Part shown: one piece after another, positions 18,861 to 29,331 of the stretch | Layout of the letters: the number at the start of each line of letters is the position of its first letter | Position numbering within the stretch: the first letter of the stretch is position 1 | Origin: Gammaproteobacteria bacterium | Lineage (GTDB): Bacteria; Pseudomonadota; Gammaproteobacteria; Pseudomonadales; JAUIET01 | Assembly (NCBI GenBank): GCA_030429735.1 | Contig: JAUIET010000002.1 | Span: forward strand, 666,414 to 730,413 | Reading direction: 5' to 3' | Length of the DNA: 64,000 nucleotides | Made by a program: the position numbers and the translations under genes | Notes under the pieces: generated by a model | The model's input: only the letters and a program-made list of their open reading frames with translations | Databases searched by the model: none | Told to the model about the DNA's origin: nothing

Positions 18861-20078
18861 TTAAGACCCGGTTGGAACCTCTGAAAAGGGTATGCCTTTG
18901 TCCATGCGAGGTTCCTGCGGTAATTCTAGAACGCGCTCAGCGATAATGTTTGCCATGATTTCATCCGTTCCGCCAGCAATGCGTAAACCGGGTATTCCCA
19001 TGTAGCTTAACTGAAACAGGCCGTTGTACTCGGCGTCCAGTTCAGCATCCCATTGCACACCTTGCTGCTCCAGCAAGTCGATCGCAAACGATGACATATC
19101 TTGCGTTTTTCGCGCACCAACCAGCTTTCCAATCGAGTTTTCCGGTCCCGGCAATTCGCCCTTGGACAATGCTGACAAGGTTCGATACGACGTGTATTTC
19201 AACCCGGCTTCCTCTACGTACCAGCTGGCCAGCTTCGCGCGTACTGCAGAATCTTCTATTGCCGGTTTACCGTCAATATTGACCTGTTGAGCCAGTCTTT
19301 TAAGCGACTTGAAATCTGCTCCGCCACTGCCCGCGCCAATACTTGCACGCTCATTCATTAGCGTTGTCAGTGCAACATGCCAGCCTTGACCAACATCCCC
19401 AAGGCGTTGGCTGTCAGGAATTCGCACATTGGTGAAATAGACTTCGTTGAAGTCAGACGCGCCTGAAATTTGCTTGATCGGTTTTATGTCGATGCCTTCA
19501 CTTTTCATATCGACATAGAAGTAGGTCAGGCCTTTGTGTTTGGCGACAGTTGGGTCAGTGCGCAATACCAAAATCCCCCAGTCGGAATAGTGCGCGCCCG
19601 AGGTCCATATTTTTTGACCATTAACAATCCAGTCATCACCGTCTTTTACTGCTTTGGTGCGTAGTGCTGCCAGGTCAGAGCCACCAGCCGGTTCGCTAAA
19701 CAACTGGCACCAGACTGTCTCGCCACTGGCGAGATCCGGCAAAAAACGCGCTTTGTCCTCTTCGTTTGCCCATGCCATAAGGGTTGGGCCTGCCATGCCC
19801 TGGCCAATGCCAAAGAAACTGCTGGTGTTGGGAAGATCTAGCTTAGCTTCTTCCTGTTGCCATATAACGTGTTCGATAGCAGTGGCATCGCGGCCACCAT
19901 ACGCCTCGGGCCAGCGAATGCATGCCCAACGCGCAGCTGCTTTTTTAGCCTGCCAAAACTTGGCACGTTGCAGATTGCTAAGTCCGCTTAGGTCATTGTC
20001 ATCGGGTATGTTGTTTTCCAGCCAGGTTCTCGCTTCTAAACGAAACGCTGCTTCGGCTTTGCTGTCTTCGAAATCCAT
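18861..20078 (-). CDS. Acyl-CoA dehydrogenase family protein
   Basis: WCQLFSEPAGGSDLAALRTKAVKDGDDWIVNGQKIWTSGAH; LRIAGGTDEIMANIIAERVL. Confidence 0.92.
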   Translation of the reverse strand: MDFEDSKAEAAFRLEARTWLENNIPDDNDLSGLSNLQRAKFWQAKKAAARWACIRWPEAYGGRDATAIEHVIWQQEEAKLDLPNTSSFFGIGQGMAGPTLMAWANEEDKARFLPDLASGETVWCQLFSEPAGGSDLAALRTKAVKDGDDWIVNGQKIWTSGAHYSDWGILVLRTDPTVAKHKGLTYFYVDMKSEGIDIKPIKQISGASDFNEVYFTNVRIPDSQRLGDVGQGWHVALTTLMNERASIGAGSGGADFKSLKRLAQQVNIDGKPAIEDSAVRAKLASWYVEEAGLKYTSYRTLSALSKGELPGPENSIGKLVGARKTQDMSSFAIDLLEQQGVQWDAELDAEYNGLFQLSYMGIPGLRIAGGTDEIMANIIAERVLELPQEPRMDKGIPFSEVPTGS

Positions 20079-20088
20079 AATATTCTCC

Positions 20089-21204
20089 TTACACCGCTAC
20101 CGGGTCTGATGCGCTGATCAATTTTTCCTGCCACTGTCGTTCGCTACCGATCAGCACTGCCAAGGCCTTGGATCTTCGGTAGAAGAACTGGCAATCAAAC
20201 TCCCAGGTATACCCCATGCCTCCGTGAGTTTGAATGTTTTCTTTAGACGCATAGTAGTAAGCCTGACAACTACCCACGCGCGCAGTAGCAGCGGCCAACG
20301 GCAATTCTTCAGCATCTGAATTTAACGCCCATGCGCCAAAATAGGCGTTTGAGCGCGCCAGCGTATTCTTGACGTACATCTCGGCTAATTTGTGTTTTAT
20401 CGCCTGAAATGAGCCAATCGGACGACCAAACGCATAGCGCTGCACGGCGTAGTTTTTCGCCATTTCCAAACAGGTTTCCGCGCCACCCAGCTGTTCCCAG
20501 GCGTACAACACGGCCGCTCGATCTAACAGCGCGTTCAAAAGATCCCGACCTTGCCCGATTTCCCCAAGCAGTTCACAGCTGGCATCTGCAAAGTGGACGT
20601 CTGCGTAATTCAGGCTCGGGTCAAGAGTGCGAATTGTCTCGGCAGTGACCCCTGAATCGCTTGTATCAACAAGATACAGGCTGGCGCCTTCGCCACTGTC
20701 GCTTGCCGCCAGTACGCAGATAAGAGATGCGATATTGCCATTTGCTACTGCGCATTTTTTGCCAGTGAGGGTGTCTTTGCTGACGGTCGTGGAGAGTGAG
20801 GCGGCATCAGTTTCTCCAGGGCCTTCAGCGTAGGCCAGGGTACCAATGGCTTTACCTTCTGCCAGCAGCGGTAACCATTTCTTTTTCTGAGACTCAGAGC
20901 CAGCCGCCATAATTGCTTCAGTGGCCAGATACACGGAAGACCCAAACGGTAGAGGCGCGCAGGCTCGCCCCATTTCTTCAGCAATAACAACCAATTCCAA
21001 ATAGGAAAGGCCAAGGCCGCCATACTCTTCCGGAATGACGGTAGCTGTCCAGCCCATCTCGCAGACTTTATTCCAGAGTTGCTCCGCGTACAGCGCGTCT
21101 CCCTCCAGCACCTCTCGTACGACCGAGCTGGAGCAGTGTTCACCCAAAAAACTCCTGGCCTGGTCCCGAATGAGATGCTGATCGTCGTCAAATTCAAAGT
21201 TCAT
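20089..21204 (-). CDS. Acyl-CoA dehydrogenase family protein
   Basis: MNFEFDDDQHLIRDQARSFL; VQRYAFGRPIGSFQAIKHKLAEMYVK; ENIQTHGGMGYTWEFDCQFFYRRSKAL. Confidence 0.9.
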   Translation of the reverse strand: MNFEFDDDQHLIRDQARSFLGEHCSSSVVREVLEGDALYAEQLWNKVCEMGWTATVIPEEYGGLGLSYLELVVIAEEMGRACAPLPFGSSVYLATEAIMAAGSESQKKKWLPLLAEGKAIGTLAYAEGPGETDAASLSTTVSKDTLTGKKCAVANGNIASLICVLAASDSGEGASLYLVDTSDSGVTAETIRTLDPSLNYADVHFADASCELLGEIGQGRDLLNALLDRAAVLYAWEQLGGAETCLEMAKNYAVQRYAFGRPIGSFQAIKHKLAEMYVKNTLARSNAYFGAWALNSDAEELPLAAATARVGSCQAYYYASKENIQTHGGMGYTWEFDCQFFYRRSKALAVLIGSERQWQEKLISASDPVAV

Positions 21205-21448
21205 AGCTATGTGATGCCTCAGTCAATCGCGCTGTAGTAAATAACGTTTTTCCATATTGTGCAAGGTGCTAGCCATGGCTTGCACAGATTGGTGTGCGGA
21301 CGGCACTCCAAACATATTCTGTTCGAGTTGTCAGATGAACAAGCGTCAATGGCAAAGCGGTAGTTCGCAAGCAAACTCTGGGAGATAATGGCGGCAGACC
21401 GACCTCTCTGAGTGAGATAGAACCCTGGCAAGCTCGACGGATAACACT

Positions 21449-22999
21449 ATGCAATACCCTGTACGCTGGAACACGTTGTTTGGATTAGCGCTCTCAATCC
21501 TGTTTCTGGGCAGCGCAGGTATTGCGATGGCCGCGGATAAGCCAAATATTCTGGTTATTTGGGGTGATGATATAGGCTGGTCCAACCTCAGTGCTTATCA
21601 CCGCGGGATGCTGGGCGGTGAAACACCGAACATCGATCGGATTGCCAATGAAGGTGCCCTGTTCACAGATTACTACGGCGAGCAAAGCTGTACTGCTGGA
21701 CGAAGTGCGTTCATCACTGGTCAACACCCGCTGCGCACCGGTTTATTGAAAGTTGGATTGCCCGGTGCTGATATTGGTTTGCGGGCCGAAGATCCGACGA
21801 TTGCCGAATTGTTAAAACCACACGGCTATGCGACTGGCCAGTTTGGCAAAAATCATCTGGGCGACAAAGACGAATTTCTGCCAAGCAATCATGGTTTTGA
21901 TGAGTTTCTGGGTAATCTTTATCACCTCAATGCCGAAGAAGAACCGGAAACCTATTTCTATCCAAAAGACCCCGAATTCCATAAACGCTTTGCGCCCAGA
22001 GGTGTGATTCATTCCTACGCCGACGGGCGAATCGAAGATACCGGCCCACTGACGCGCAAGCGCATGGAAACCGTCGATCAGGAGTTCACCAACGCTGCAC
22101 TCAAATTTATGGACAAATCGGCCGGTGAGGGCAAGCCGTTTTTTGTTTGGTTTAACGCAACCCGCATGCACGTTTGGACACGTCTTGCGCCAAAATGGCA
22201 AGGCAGTAGCGGCCATGGTTTGTACGCAGATGGCCTAAAGGAGCATGATTTCCATGTGGGCCAGTTACTCGACAAGCTCGACGAACTGGGCATTGCAGAC
22301 AATACAATTGTGGTGTACTCCACTGACAATGGCTCTCAAACCGGTACCTATCCAGACGGCGGGGCAGAGCCATTTCGAGGGGAGAAAGGGTCAACCTGGG
22401 AAGGTGGATTTAGAGTACCTGCCTTGATTCGCTGGCCGGGTGTGGTTGAAAAGAAACGCGTAATAAACGACATTTTCTCGCATCAAGACTGGTTACCCAC
22501 TTTTTTGGCGGCCGCGGGCGAGCCGGGCATTGTCCAGAAATTGAAGCAAGGTCATCAAGCAGGTGGGCGAACTTATAAAGTGCATTTGGATGGCTTCGAC
22601 CAAACTGCATTGTTATCGGCTAAAGGGAAAGGAAAAAGAGAAAATATATTCTACTTCGATGATAACGCCCAGCTAAACGCCATGCGCTGGAACGATTGGA
22701 AGATACATTTTGCGTTTCAGATGGACGGCTGGAGTGGCCCCAGGGAGGCGCTTAATTTCCCGCGGGTGATCAATCTTCGCAGCGACCCCTACGAAACGTC
22801 AATTGACTCGGGGCTGTATGCTCGGTTCTTCGGTGATAATTTGTGGCTGTTCGTTCCTACCCAACAAGAAGTTGGCAAGTGGCTGGCGACATTTCGCCAG
22901 TTTCCACCCCGTCAAGCCACGGCGAGTTTCTCTATTGATCGATTGATGACGCAAATGCAGCAGTCTCTTGCCAGGGGTAGAGGGGCCGTTCGTCGCTGA
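21449..22999 (+). CDS. Sulfatase (paralogue of 14950-16479)
   Basis: Signal peptide; DKPNILVIWGDDIGWSNLSAYHRGMLGGETPNIDRIANEG; same YYGEQSCTAGRSAFITGQHP motif; TDNGSQTGTYPDGGAEPFRGEKGSTWEGGFRVPALIRWP. Confidence 0.92.
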   Translation: MQYPVRWNTLFGLALSILFLGSAGIAMAADKPNILVIWGDDIGWSNLSAYHRGMLGGETPNIDRIANEGALFTDYYGEQSCTAGRSAFITGQHPLRTGLLKVGLPGADIGLRAEDPTIAELLKPHGYATGQFGKNHLGDKDEFLPSNHGFDEFLGNLYHLNAEEEPETYFYPKDPEFHKRFAPRGVIHSYADGRIEDTGPLTRKRMETVDQEFTNAALKFMDKSAGEGKPFFVWFNATRMHVWTRLAPKWQGSSGHGLYADGLKEHDFHVGQLLDKLDELGIADNTIVVYSTDNGSQTGTYPDGGAEPFRGEKGSTWEGGFRVPALIRWPGVVEKKRVINDIFSHQDWLPTFLAAAGEPGIVQKLKQGHQAGGRTYKVHLDGFDQTALLSAKGKGKRENIFYFDDNAQLNAMRWNDWKIHFAFQMDGWSGPREALNFPRVINLRSDPYETSIDSGLYARFFGDNLWLFVPTQQEVGKWLATFRQFPPRQATASFSIDRLMTQMQQSLARGRGAVRR

Positions 23000-23115
23000 A
23001 GTTGTCTGTTTTTTGCTCATGTGCGGCCGGTCACACCAAGGTGTCAAAATATTGACTGTAATTTGTACAGCAATAACGAGCACGCCAGCAGGCGGCCAAC
23101 ATAAGAGCGACTATC

Positions 23116-24096
23116 ATGCAAGACATCTGCGTTTCCGAGTTAATGACACACGGCGTCATCCACGTCGATAAGCAGGCCACGCTGCGCGATGTGGTATCGA
23201 TCATGGCTGAGCACACAATATCGTGTCAGATGATCCTGGAAGATGGGCGACCGCTTGGCATCATCACCGAGCGCGATATGGCAGGCTTACTGCTCGAGAT
23301 TGCAAACCATCGAGCATCACTGGATTGCAAAGCGAGCCAGTTTATGTCGACGCCGGTGGTCACGGTTAATGAGCGGGACAGTTTGTACGATGCCATTTTA
23401 CTGTCTAACACCCACAATATTCGTCACCTGCCTGTGGTCGATGAACTGGGGCGTGCCAAGGGTGTGATCACACAGTCTGATATTGCCGAGGCGCATTTTC
23501 AAGTTGCTGCCCTGCAAGCGGAACTGATAGAGCAATGCGTGCTGGAACAAACCAGTGATCTTGAGGAACAAAATGCAGAGCTGCGGGCACTTTCTTTTGA
23601 AGATGCGCTAATGGAAATTGGCAATCGAGCGGCGATGGAGGCGGATCTTGCACGAACTCATGCGCAGGCCCTGCGTTATGGGCGTCAATATTGTACGGCC
23701 TTGCTCGATATAGATTTCTTCAAAAAATACAATGACCACTATGGACACAGCGCGGGTGACGAGGTGCTTCGTACCATCGCGCGTATATTGCGCAACTGCA
23801 TGCGCTCCACGGACCGTATATACCGCTACGGTGGTGAGGAAATACTGGTCATACTCGCCGATTCGGACGTACAAGGGGCGTATAAATTTATGCACAGAGC
23901 GATAAAATCGGTCGCGGAATTTGGGATTCCGCATTGTGCAAGTCCTTACGGTGTTTTGACGGGCAGTGCCGGTGTTGCGTCGGCGATTGAGCGTGGCCAA
24001 TGCCGGCCAAAGTGGCAAGACGTGGTAATTGCTGCCGACCAGGCTATGTACGAGTCAAAAAACATCAGCCGTAATACCGTATCCATCGCCGCTTGA
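23116..24096 (+). CDS. CBS-pair + GGDEF domain protein (probable diguanylate cyclase)
   Basis: Two CBS motifs (VSIMAEHTISCQMILEDGRPLGIITERDMA; HNIRHLPVVDELGRAKGVITQSDIAE) then GGDEF core RSTDRIYRYGGEEILVILADSD. Confidence 0.9.
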   Translation: MQDICVSELMTHGVIHVDKQATLRDVVSIMAEHTISCQMILEDGRPLGIITERDMAGLLLEIANHRASLDCKASQFMSTPVVTVNERDSLYDAILLSNTHNIRHLPVVDELGRAKGVITQSDIAEAHFQVAALQAELIEQCVLEQTSDLEEQNAELRALSFEDALMEIGNRAAMEADLARTHAQALRYGRQYCTALLDIDFFKKYNDHYGHSAGDEVLRTIARILRNCMRSTDRIYRYGGEEILVILADSDVQGAYKFMHRAIKSVAEFGIPHCASPYGVLTGSAGVASAIERGQCRPKWQDVVIAADQAMYESKNISRNTVSIAA

Positions 24097-24182
24097 CAGT
24101 AATGAGCAGTGATGACGAATCAATTATTGTGAATCAATGATGGTGCTGGAAGCGTCGGATGCCAAATGTATCATGGGAGATT

Positions 24183-24218
24183 CCAGAAACCCGAATCGTG
24201 GGTTTTTCGGGTTTCTGG
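24183..24218. terminator. Probable bidirectional terminator hairpin
   Basis: CCAGAAACCCGAA-N10-TTCGGGTTTCTGG, perfect 13-bp stem between convergent genes (GGDEF + and HDOD -). Confidence 0.6.
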
Positions 24219-24275
24219 TGGATCAGTTGCCGGTGCATGCCACGCGCTTTGCTGACCAGGCGCAGCAGAGTGATG

Positions 24276-25145
24276 TTACCTGAACGCGCTGATGATGGTT
24301 TGAATTTCTTCATCGTTGTCGACAATCAGATCTAACCAATTCGGCTTGCTGCAACTGTGCAGATCTTCCGGAATTTTCGAAAACGCAGCCAGCGACTCCA
24401 GTTCTGGAAGAAGCGGCTCTTCACTGGTTAATTGAACAGTAGAGTACAGTGCAAGGTTTGCGATATCGAGCAGATTAAGCTCTTCGTTCCAGCTCAGGTC
24501 CCATTGGCCGCAATCGTTAACCAGGTCGACAATCGTGCTGTCGATGCCCCATTTCGTTAATGCGGCTGAACCAAGGCGCTTGCTGTATTGACGGCACATT
24601 TGAAAGTACACCTGAGTATCCGGTGTTTCTGATGCTTCCATCATTGCGGACAGAACTGACAGAGAGCCCACTTCACTGAGTAGCATCGCCATTTGCACCT
24701 GTTCCACGGGCCGGTACTTCAGTTTCTGAGCAAGAAAACTGGCCACACTGGTCTTAACGATCAAGCGCTCCCATGTGTGCTCGAACAACTCTTTCGCGAT
24801 GGGGCTGTTTAGCTCGACCATATTACGTGTACTGTGAATCATCACCAGGCTGCTGGTAGCCGAAAACCCAAGCAGACCAACTACGTCGGCCAGCGTTTTA
24901 GGTGGTACCGGTCGCCGATAGATCGGGCTGGACGCCGCCTTAACGAGGTAGGCAGTGAGCGCGGGGTCTTTGGCAATGATAGCGGTTAGCGATTCACAAG
25001 TAGTGTTCTCTTCCGAAATGGCCACTCGTACATCAATGGCGATGTCTGGCATGCTGGGCAGACGAAGATCGTCATTCAGCACGCGGTCCAGCACTTCTTG
25101 AAACAGGACTTGCAGGTTGGCTTCGGGCGGCAATGCGGCAGTCAT
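24276..25145 (-). CDS. HDOD domain protein
   Basis: VLNDDLRLPSMPDIAIDVRVAISEENTTCESLTAIIAKDPALTAYLVKAASSPIYRRPVPPKTLADVVGLLG typical of HDOD proteins. Confidence 0.88.
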   Translation of the reverse strand: MTAALPPEANLQVLFQEVLDRVLNDDLRLPSMPDIAIDVRVAISEENTTCESLTAIIAKDPALTAYLVKAASSPIYRRPVPPKTLADVVGLLGFSATSSLVMIHSTRNMVELNSPIAKELFEHTWERLIVKTSVASFLAQKLKYRPVEQVQMAMLLSEVGSLSVLSAMMEASETPDTQVYFQMCRQYSKRLGSAALTKWGIDSTIVDLVNDCGQWDLSWNEELNLLDIANLALYSTVQLTSEEPLLPELESLAAFSKIPEDLHSCSKPNWLDLIVDNDEEIQTIISAFR

Positions 25146-25428
25146 TTGTAATTCCTTTTTGATGGGTGTGTTATCCGTTACAACACAGCATGGCGCTGGT
25201 TAATATATAGCCTAGGTGGGCATGGCCAGCTTGCAAAGCTGACGCGCTGAATATGCGCTTGCAAACTCAAAAAACGAGCACTGCGTCGCTAAACGAGCGT
25301 CGCATAACGCTATTCAATGCGCTGCCGTGTAAGCATAAGAGCGGTTTCTGTGCGCTAAATCACAGAACAGTATGGCCGCTATAGGTCGAATAACTGCACT
25401 GCCGATGGCTTAGCACTGGCGCAATGCG

Positions 25429-26211
25429 CTACTCGCCACGAAAAACAGGCGATCGTCTTTCTAAAAACGCCGCCACTCCTTCCTTGCAGTCTGCAGTTTC
25501 GTGCATTCGCCGTTGCTGCCTGGCTTCGGCAATTACTGTATCGCCATAGCTTGAGTCAAACACGCCATTCAACAACTGTTTGGTTGCGGCCGCGGCCAGC
25601 GGCGCTTTGCCTGCAATTGTCGCGGCGAGTTGCCGGGTATGATCATCGAGCTTGTCGGCTGCTACGACATCAGATGCCAGGCCCCAGTCCAGGCATTGTT
25701 CTGCACCAAGTTTGGTACCCTCTATGATCATCTTGAACGCGCGTTTGTAGCCAAGATGCCTCCCCAACAGCCAGGTCGCACCGCCATCGGGAACCATGCC
25801 AATAGGTAGAAATGCCTGATAGATGTATGCGTTATCGGCCATGATTGTCATGTCGCACACCAGCGCATAGGCACTGCCGATACCAGCGGCTGCACCCTGC
25901 ATGGCGCAGATATACACTTTTTTTGAATTGCGGATGCAGTGCAGATTCGGTGCATGGTCTTCCAGAATGTGCTCATCGGTTGGCTTTTCTGCTGCCTGGA
26001 CGTCAGTCAAATCGGCACCAACGCAAAAATTCTTACCGTTACCTTTTAACACCACGACACGAATGGAATCGTCTGACTCGCACTGTGTCAAAGCCGAGTT
26101 AAACTCCTTCAATAACGCGAGGCTCAGACCGTTACCCTTAAGCGGCCTATTGAATGTGATGCTTGCTACGTGGTCTGCCGCGGCAAATTCGATAAACTGA
26201 TATTCCGACAT
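25429..26211 (-). CDS. Enoyl-CoA hydratase/isomerase family protein
   Basis: VLKGNGKNFCVGADLTDVQ; MQGAAAGIGSAYALVCDMTIMADNAYIYQAFLPIGMVPDGGATWLL. Confidence 0.9.
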   Translation of the reverse strand: MSEYQFIEFAAADHVASITFNRPLKGNGLSLALLKEFNSALTQCESDDSIRVVVLKGNGKNFCVGADLTDVQAAEKPTDEHILEDHAPNLHCIRNSKKVYICAMQGAAAGIGSAYALVCDMTIMADNAYIYQAFLPIGMVPDGGATWLLGRHLGYKRAFKMIIEGTKLGAEQCLDWGLASDVVAADKLDDHTRQLAATIAGKAPLAAAATKQLLNGVFDSSYGDTVIAEARQQRRMHETADCKEGVAAFLERRSPVFRGE

Positions 26212-26606
26212 GTTTCAACTCCCTAGCGTGGTTGCATTCGTATTACGGCGTCAGTGCGAATACACGCGCCATCAGCGCAATCGTTTTAGACAAACTCTTG
26301 CGCCAGATGAGAAATTGTGCGGCTGTATTCGCAGACTCCATAATTGACGCACGAGATAAGATTAACTTCACACGAACAACCGTGTTCACCTCAGCCGGCA
26401 TTCTAAACCATCATCTTAGCGTATCGTAGGGCAAAAATACGGTTGCACTAGCGTTGCTATTCTCCGGGTGGATAGACTCGGCCTATTGCGTACAAGTAGG
26501 CGGTGTGATTCCAGGCGCAGTGCCTGAGTAACAGTGTGCTCAGTTTCACGAACCGGCATCTTGTATCGGCAATCAGCTTGTAAGGATTGAAGCCGGCACT
26601 ATTGTG

Positions 26607-27302
26607 CTAGGTTGGCATGCTGAGTTCCGCACCTATGTGCTCACTGAGATGGTTAGTGTCATTGAATCGCCGTAAGCTAATACGATCATTGTGCGCCACG
26701 ATATGACTTATCGAGGCGTTGTCAGCGCCTAAAAACGCAAATGGTTCAGAGCCTGTTGCTGTTGCCAGGATATTGCCTATCACGCCACCGTGAACAACCA
26801 GCATTACCAGCTGATCGGCATGAGCCGCGGTTATCTCCGCCAGGCCTCGTTTTACGCGTTCTGTCAGCTGTGAGTTGGATTCCGCTCCGGGGATCTCAGC
26901 CCATTCCTGTTTTTCCTGCATGGCAAGAAATTGTGGGTGTTGCTGATGCGCTTTCGCACGAAACAAGCCACCTTCCCACTCGCCCAGATGCACCTCTCTT
27001 AAGTCTGCAATTACTTTGGGCTGCAAGTTTTTCACTGCGCACAATGGTGCAGCAGTTTCAAAAGTTCGTCGCAACGTTGTGACATAGACTGCATCAATAG
27101 GCTGATGTTGAAGTCGCTGCGCCAGCTTCTCGGCTTGCTCGCGGCCCTCAGCCGACAACTCAGGATCACCCTGGCCATCGACCAAAGGAAAAGGCTGTTC
27201 CACGCTGGCCGCTCTGGATTCACCATGCCGAACCAGTATGATTTCCGTTGCCCCGGCTGGTCTTACAAAGCGAGCCTGGCGGTAGGTTTTTGGTTCACTC
27301 AT
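26607..27302 (-). CDS. Histidine phosphatase (phosphoglycerate mutase-like) family protein
   Basis: EIILVRHGESRA; VHLGEWEGGLFRAK; VMLVVHGGVIGNIL. Confidence 0.88.
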   Translation of the reverse strand: MSEPKTYRQARFVRPAGATEIILVRHGESRAASVEQPFPLVDGQGDPELSAEGREQAEKLAQRLQHQPIDAVYVTTLRRTFETAAPLCAVKNLQPKVIADLREVHLGEWEGGLFRAKAHQQHPQFLAMQEKQEWAEIPGAESNSQLTERVKRGLAEITAAHADQLVMLVVHGGVIGNILATATGSEPFAFLGADNASISHIVAHNDRISLRRFNDTNHLSEHIGAELSMPT

Positions 27303-27745
27303 CAGCGGCGAATCTTCGCGGTGGATGTTGCTGTCGCGGTAAGTACTCCATCGGTGTTAAAAAGTTCTGCAGTCAAAAAAGCGATACTGCCACCTAACTT
27401 CTGTACTTTACCCACGGCTAGCATTTTCCCTGCGCGAGTAGCCTCCAGAAAGGTGACCTTGATTTCCAGTGAAGACAATGCCGATACTGCGGGGTCAGTC
27501 GCAACAACGGCATGCGTGCAGACGGCATCAAGCATCACTGTTACGAAACCCCCTTGCACTATATCAATGGAGTGGCAGTAGTCTGTCGACACATTAAAAC
27601 TCATAGTGCATGTTTGCTCATTCGCATCAAACGAGTCGATATGGCCATTGAGCATTTTCAGAAAAGAATATTGAATCGGCCCGGTTGCTATGGGCGGGAA
27701 TCTATCAGTCAAAATATAGGTAGCCTTGTAGTGGATAGCGTGCAT
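27302..27745 (-). CDS. PaaI-like hotdog thioesterase
   Basis: DIVQGGFVTVMLDAVCTHAVVATDPAVSALSSLEIKVTFLEATRAGKMLAVGKVQKLGGSIAFLTAELFN. Confidence 0.82.
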   Translation of the reverse strand: MHAIHYKATYILTDRFPPIATGPIQYSFLKMLNGHIDSFDANEQTCTMSFNVSTDYCHSIDIVQGGFVTVMLDAVCTHAVVATDPAVSALSSLEIKVTFLEATRAGKMLAVGKVQKLGGSIAFLTAELFNTDGVLTATATSTAKIRR

Positions 27746-27938
27746 AGCCCAAGAGTTTGGGCAGCAGCCTCATTTTAACCTTTGTACAAAAAAATGTCAG
27801 CGGCAACAGCCGCTGCGCTGCCAGTTCTGCCCTAGAGAATGTATCCGTTGTTCCGGGCTGCCCTAGTCCTAAACTATTGGCAGAACAGAACGTGTTTGGC
27901 TTTGCTACAATGCAGCGCACATTACGGAGGGTTGACCC

Positions 27939-28247
27939 ATGAACATACAGCGAAAACTCAGTCTGCTTACGCTATTTGCGCTACTCACCTTGTCTGCCTG
28001 TACAGAAGAAGCCCGCAATCAAATTAGCCGAACCACCGATAATTTTCTTGGCGAAGACCTTCGAGTATCCTACATAGATGGGGGTGCCGTAGTGAAAACC
28101 TGGACAGTGAAAGACGGCAAGATCACCAGCGGCAAAGACGGTTCGGGCAATGCAACCGGTTACTATTACTTTTGGACAGTAGAAACCGGGTATGTGCAGG
28201 TACCCATCGAGCGAACAGTTATCGAGGAAATAAAATCAAAACGATAA
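27939..28247 (+). CDS. Small hypothetical lipoprotein
   Basis: Signal with lipobox LLTLSACTEEARNQI; 102 aa; ribosome-binding-like ggagg upstream. Confidence 0.7.
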   Translation: MNIQRKLSLLTLFALLTLSACTEEARNQISRTTDNFLGEDLRVSYIDGGAVVKTWTVKDGKITSGKDGSGNATGYYYFWTVETGYVQVPIERTVIEEIKSKR

Positions 28248-28266
28248 GGTAGAGAAAAAAATCGAT

Positions 28267-29259
28267 TCATTGCAGCTGTTTTCTAAGCGTTAACGGTGAA
28301 TACCCGTATTCTTTGCTAAAGCTTCTGGAAAATGTGGACTGACTGTTAAATCCACAACGGATACCAATGTCCTGAATAGAAAGGCGCGTATCAATCACCA
28401 GCTTGCGCGCCGCCTGTAAACGTAAGCGCCGATAGTAGCTACCCGGTGTTTCGCCCAGATGTTCGCGGCACAATTTTTCCAGAGTTTTACTCGATACATT
28501 CGATGCCGCCGCAATAGCTGCTGTCGACAAAGGCTCCTCAACCGCACTTTCCATCAATCGAACCGCCACCGCCAACCGCGGCTCGAAACGCTCCAATCTT
28601 CCCATAGAGATTCGCGGCTGCGCATCTGTTGCGGAGTGCGCCTCGTCATAGATAAATACGCTTGCCACATCCAGGGCCAGTGAGGCTCGCTTGTAGGTAC
28701 GTATATAGTGCAACATCATATCCAGCGTTGGAGACGCACCACCTGCTGTCCAGATCTTGCGATCAATCACATAACGATCCTTGCGCACATCCAACGCCGG
28801 AAACGCTGCCTGCAGATCTTCATTGTCTTCCCAGTGCGTAGTAATCGCATGATTGCTCGCAATCTTTGCGCGCGCCAGCAACCAGCTTCCTGCCTCCACA
28901 CCAAACACTGTCTTGAACCCAGCCGCCGCATTTCGCAAGCGCCTGATGGTACTGCGATCAGCATGATCATCAGAATGAAACGCCGCAATCACTATCAAAA
29001 GATCGCCTTGCTCAGATCCCGTCAACGCACCGCTGACCTGAACATCAATACCACTCGTAAGCGCCACCGGCTTACCATCAGGCGACACAATCTTCCACTC
29101 AAACTCCGACTCCACGCCCAAGCGATTAGCTGCCCGCAGAGGGTCCAGCGCCGATGCAAACGTCATCATCGATGATTCCGGCAACAGCAAAAGAGTGACC
29201 TTGCTCAACATTGTGACAGCTACGAAAAACGACAAATATAATTCGAAAAAAGACAACAC
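28267..29259 (-). CDS. GlxA/AraC-family regulator (DJ-1/PfpI + AraC HTH), CdhR-like
   Basis: DJ-1-like N-terminus (FGVEAGSWLLARAKI), AraC HTH C-terminus (SSKTLEKLCREHLGETPGSYYRRLRLQAARKLVIDTRLSIQDIGIRCGFNSQSTFSRSFSKEYGYSPLTLR); divergent from carnitine-type genes. Confidence 0.85.
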   Translation of the reverse strand: MLSFFELYLSFFVAVTMLSKVTLLLLPESSMMTFASALDPLRAANRLGVESEFEWKIVSPDGKPVALTSGIDVQVSGALTGSEQGDLLIVIAAFHSDDHADRSTIRRLRNAAAGFKTVFGVEAGSWLLARAKIASNHAITTHWEDNEDLQAAFPALDVRKDRYVIDRKIWTAGGASPTLDMMLHYIRTYKRASLALDVASVFIYDEAHSATDAQPRISMGRLERFEPRLAVAVRLMESAVEEPLSTAAIAAASNVSSKTLEKLCREHLGETPGSYYRRLRLQAARKLVIDTRLSIQDIGIRCGFNSQSTFSRSFSKEYGYSPLTLRKQLQ

Positions 29260-29331
29260 ACACTACCACGGAATGGCACACTTTCTCCAATAGAATTCAT
29301 CATTGGAAGCCTACCGAACGAGCGTGGCGAG

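Noticed and set aside
24134-24325. 63-aa minus-strand ORF
   Set aside because: Overlaps the terminator hairpin and the HDOD 3' end; no support.
25150-25428. Intergenic region with small inverted repeats (CAGCTT-GCA-AAGCTG)
   Set aside because: Stem too short and no adjacent feature; expected by chance.
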